Origin: Sphingomonas sp. 8AM
Lineage (GTDB): Bacteria > Pseudomonadota > Alphaproteobacteria > Sphingomonadales > Sphingomonadaceae
Reading direction: 5' to 3'
DNA: 64,000 nucleotides
NCBI RefSeq assembly: GCF_902506455.1
Contig: NZ_LR733844.1
Location: 1,995,854-2,059,853, forward strand
Numbering within the stretch: the first letter of the stretch is position 1; every line of letters begins with the position of its first letter. Made by a program: the position numbers and the translations under genes. Below are positions 63,603 to 64,000 of the stretch, piece by piece. The notes below the pieces were generated by a model. It was not told where the DNA came from and did not search any database. It was given only the letters and a program-made list of their open reading frames with translations.

Positions 63603-64000
63603 TCAGTGGTTGTCGCGCGGCAGCCCCATCGTCTGCGCGATGCGCTGGTACTTCTCGGCCCCTTCGAGGATCGCCCCGGTGCTCATCTGCCCGACGGTCG
63701 CGCGCTGGATCTCCTGCCACGGCGTCTGCGAGGCCGGATACGCAAATCCCCCCGCCGCCTCCAGCGCCGCACGCCGCTCGGACAGTTCCGCCTCCGGGAT
63801 CAGCACGTTGGCCGTGCCCTTCGACAGATCGACCCGCACCCGGTCGCCGGTCTTCAGCAGCGCCAGCCCGCCCATCGCCGCCGCCTCGGGGCTCGCATTG
63901 AGGATCGACGGCGAGCCGCTCGTCCCCGATTGCCGCCCGTCGCCGATGCACGGCAACGCGTGGACGCCTTCGGTGATGAGGTACGCCGGCGGCCGCATGT
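63603..64000 (-). CDS. IlvD/Edd-family dehydratase, C-terminal part only
   Basis: The last 131 residues or so of a dehydratase; the N-terminal part lies beyond the right edge. [20 protein letters not shown] is the hallmark of the sugar-acid branch (L-arabonate or D-xylonate dehydratase) rather than dihydroxyacid dehydratase. [20 protein letters not shown] and [18 protein letters not shown] finish the C-terminal domain. It would dehydrate a sugar acid to a 2-keto-3-deoxy acid. Convergent with the aldehyde dehydrogenase. Confidence 0.88.
   Translation of the reverse strand, partial: MRPPAYLITEGVHALPCIGDGRQSGTSGSPSILNASPEAAAMGGLALLKTGDRVRVDLSKGTANVLIPEAELSERRAALEAAGGFAYPASQTPWQEIQRATVGQMSTGAILEGAEKYQRIAQTMGLPRDNH

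Overview
The window is GC-rich, densely coded alphaproteobacterial DNA and most probably comes from Sphingomonas or a close relative. The main reasons are a serine palmitoyltransferase operon (acyl carrier protein plus SPT), TonB-dependent-receptor glycan loci with a tryptophan-halogenase-like flavoenzyme, an HWE-type histidine kinase, and many copies of a palindromic intergenic repeat. No phage, transposase, integrase or CRISPR array was seen, so it reads as chromosomal sequence in which housekeeping and accessory blocks alternate.

Layout. 1-4.1 kb: four overlapping glycosyltransferase-like genes, three of them tandem CgeB-type paralogues, cut by the left edge. 4.2-9.0 kb: a CsbD-like stress protein with a likely EcfG promoter, then a minus-strand operon of a LOV blue-light sensor, a CheB/CheR-PAS-HWE kinase and a single-domain response regulator. 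9.1-16.8 kb: L-serine dehydratase under a tandem glycine riboswitch, a TetR regulator with duplicated promoter/operator blocks, two transporters, a deaminase and a patatin. 17.0-20.8 kb: a three-subunit molybdenum-flavin dehydrogenase. 20.9-41.3 kb: a glycan-utilisation locus (lactonase, GH2, ROK regulator, halogenase-like enzyme, TonB-dependent receptor, GH27, two GH127/GH146-type proteins, GH43, a secreted zincin), whose promoters share a GTATAC-centred palindrome. The enzyme set points to L-arabinose-containing plant polymers such as arabinan or arabinogalactan.

41.5-46.6 kb: an SDR, then a translationally coupled ATP-grasp / LLM monooxygenase / MetN-MetI-MetQ-type transporter operon. 46.8-53.3 kb: tRNA-Ser(CGA), hspQ, rplU-rpmA, GNAT, OsmC, a metal-dependent-hydrolase/TetR divergent pair, obgE and a Uma2-family protein. 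53.3-61.2 kb: a same-strand run of proB, a ceramide-reductase-like SDR, ACP, SPT, a CHASE3 hybrid kinase, lptF and lptG. 61.3-64.0 kb: an aldehyde dehydrogenase of the 2-ketoglutarate-semialdehyde type, a repeat-filled gap, and the C-terminal end of an IlvD/Edd dehydratase that leaves the window.

Working model. The TonB receptor imports arabino-oligosaccharides made and trimmed by the GH27, GH43, GH127 and GH2 enzymes. Released pentoses could be oxidised and delactonised (molybdo-flavoenzyme, lactonase), then dehydrated and oxidised to 2-oxoglutarate (IlvD/Edd, aldehyde dehydrogenase) by a Weimberg-type route. Separately, sphingolipid synthesis sits beside LptF/LptG. That is notable because Sphingomonas carries glycosphingolipids in place of LPS. 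All functions are inferred from sequence motifs read by eye; no database search was run.
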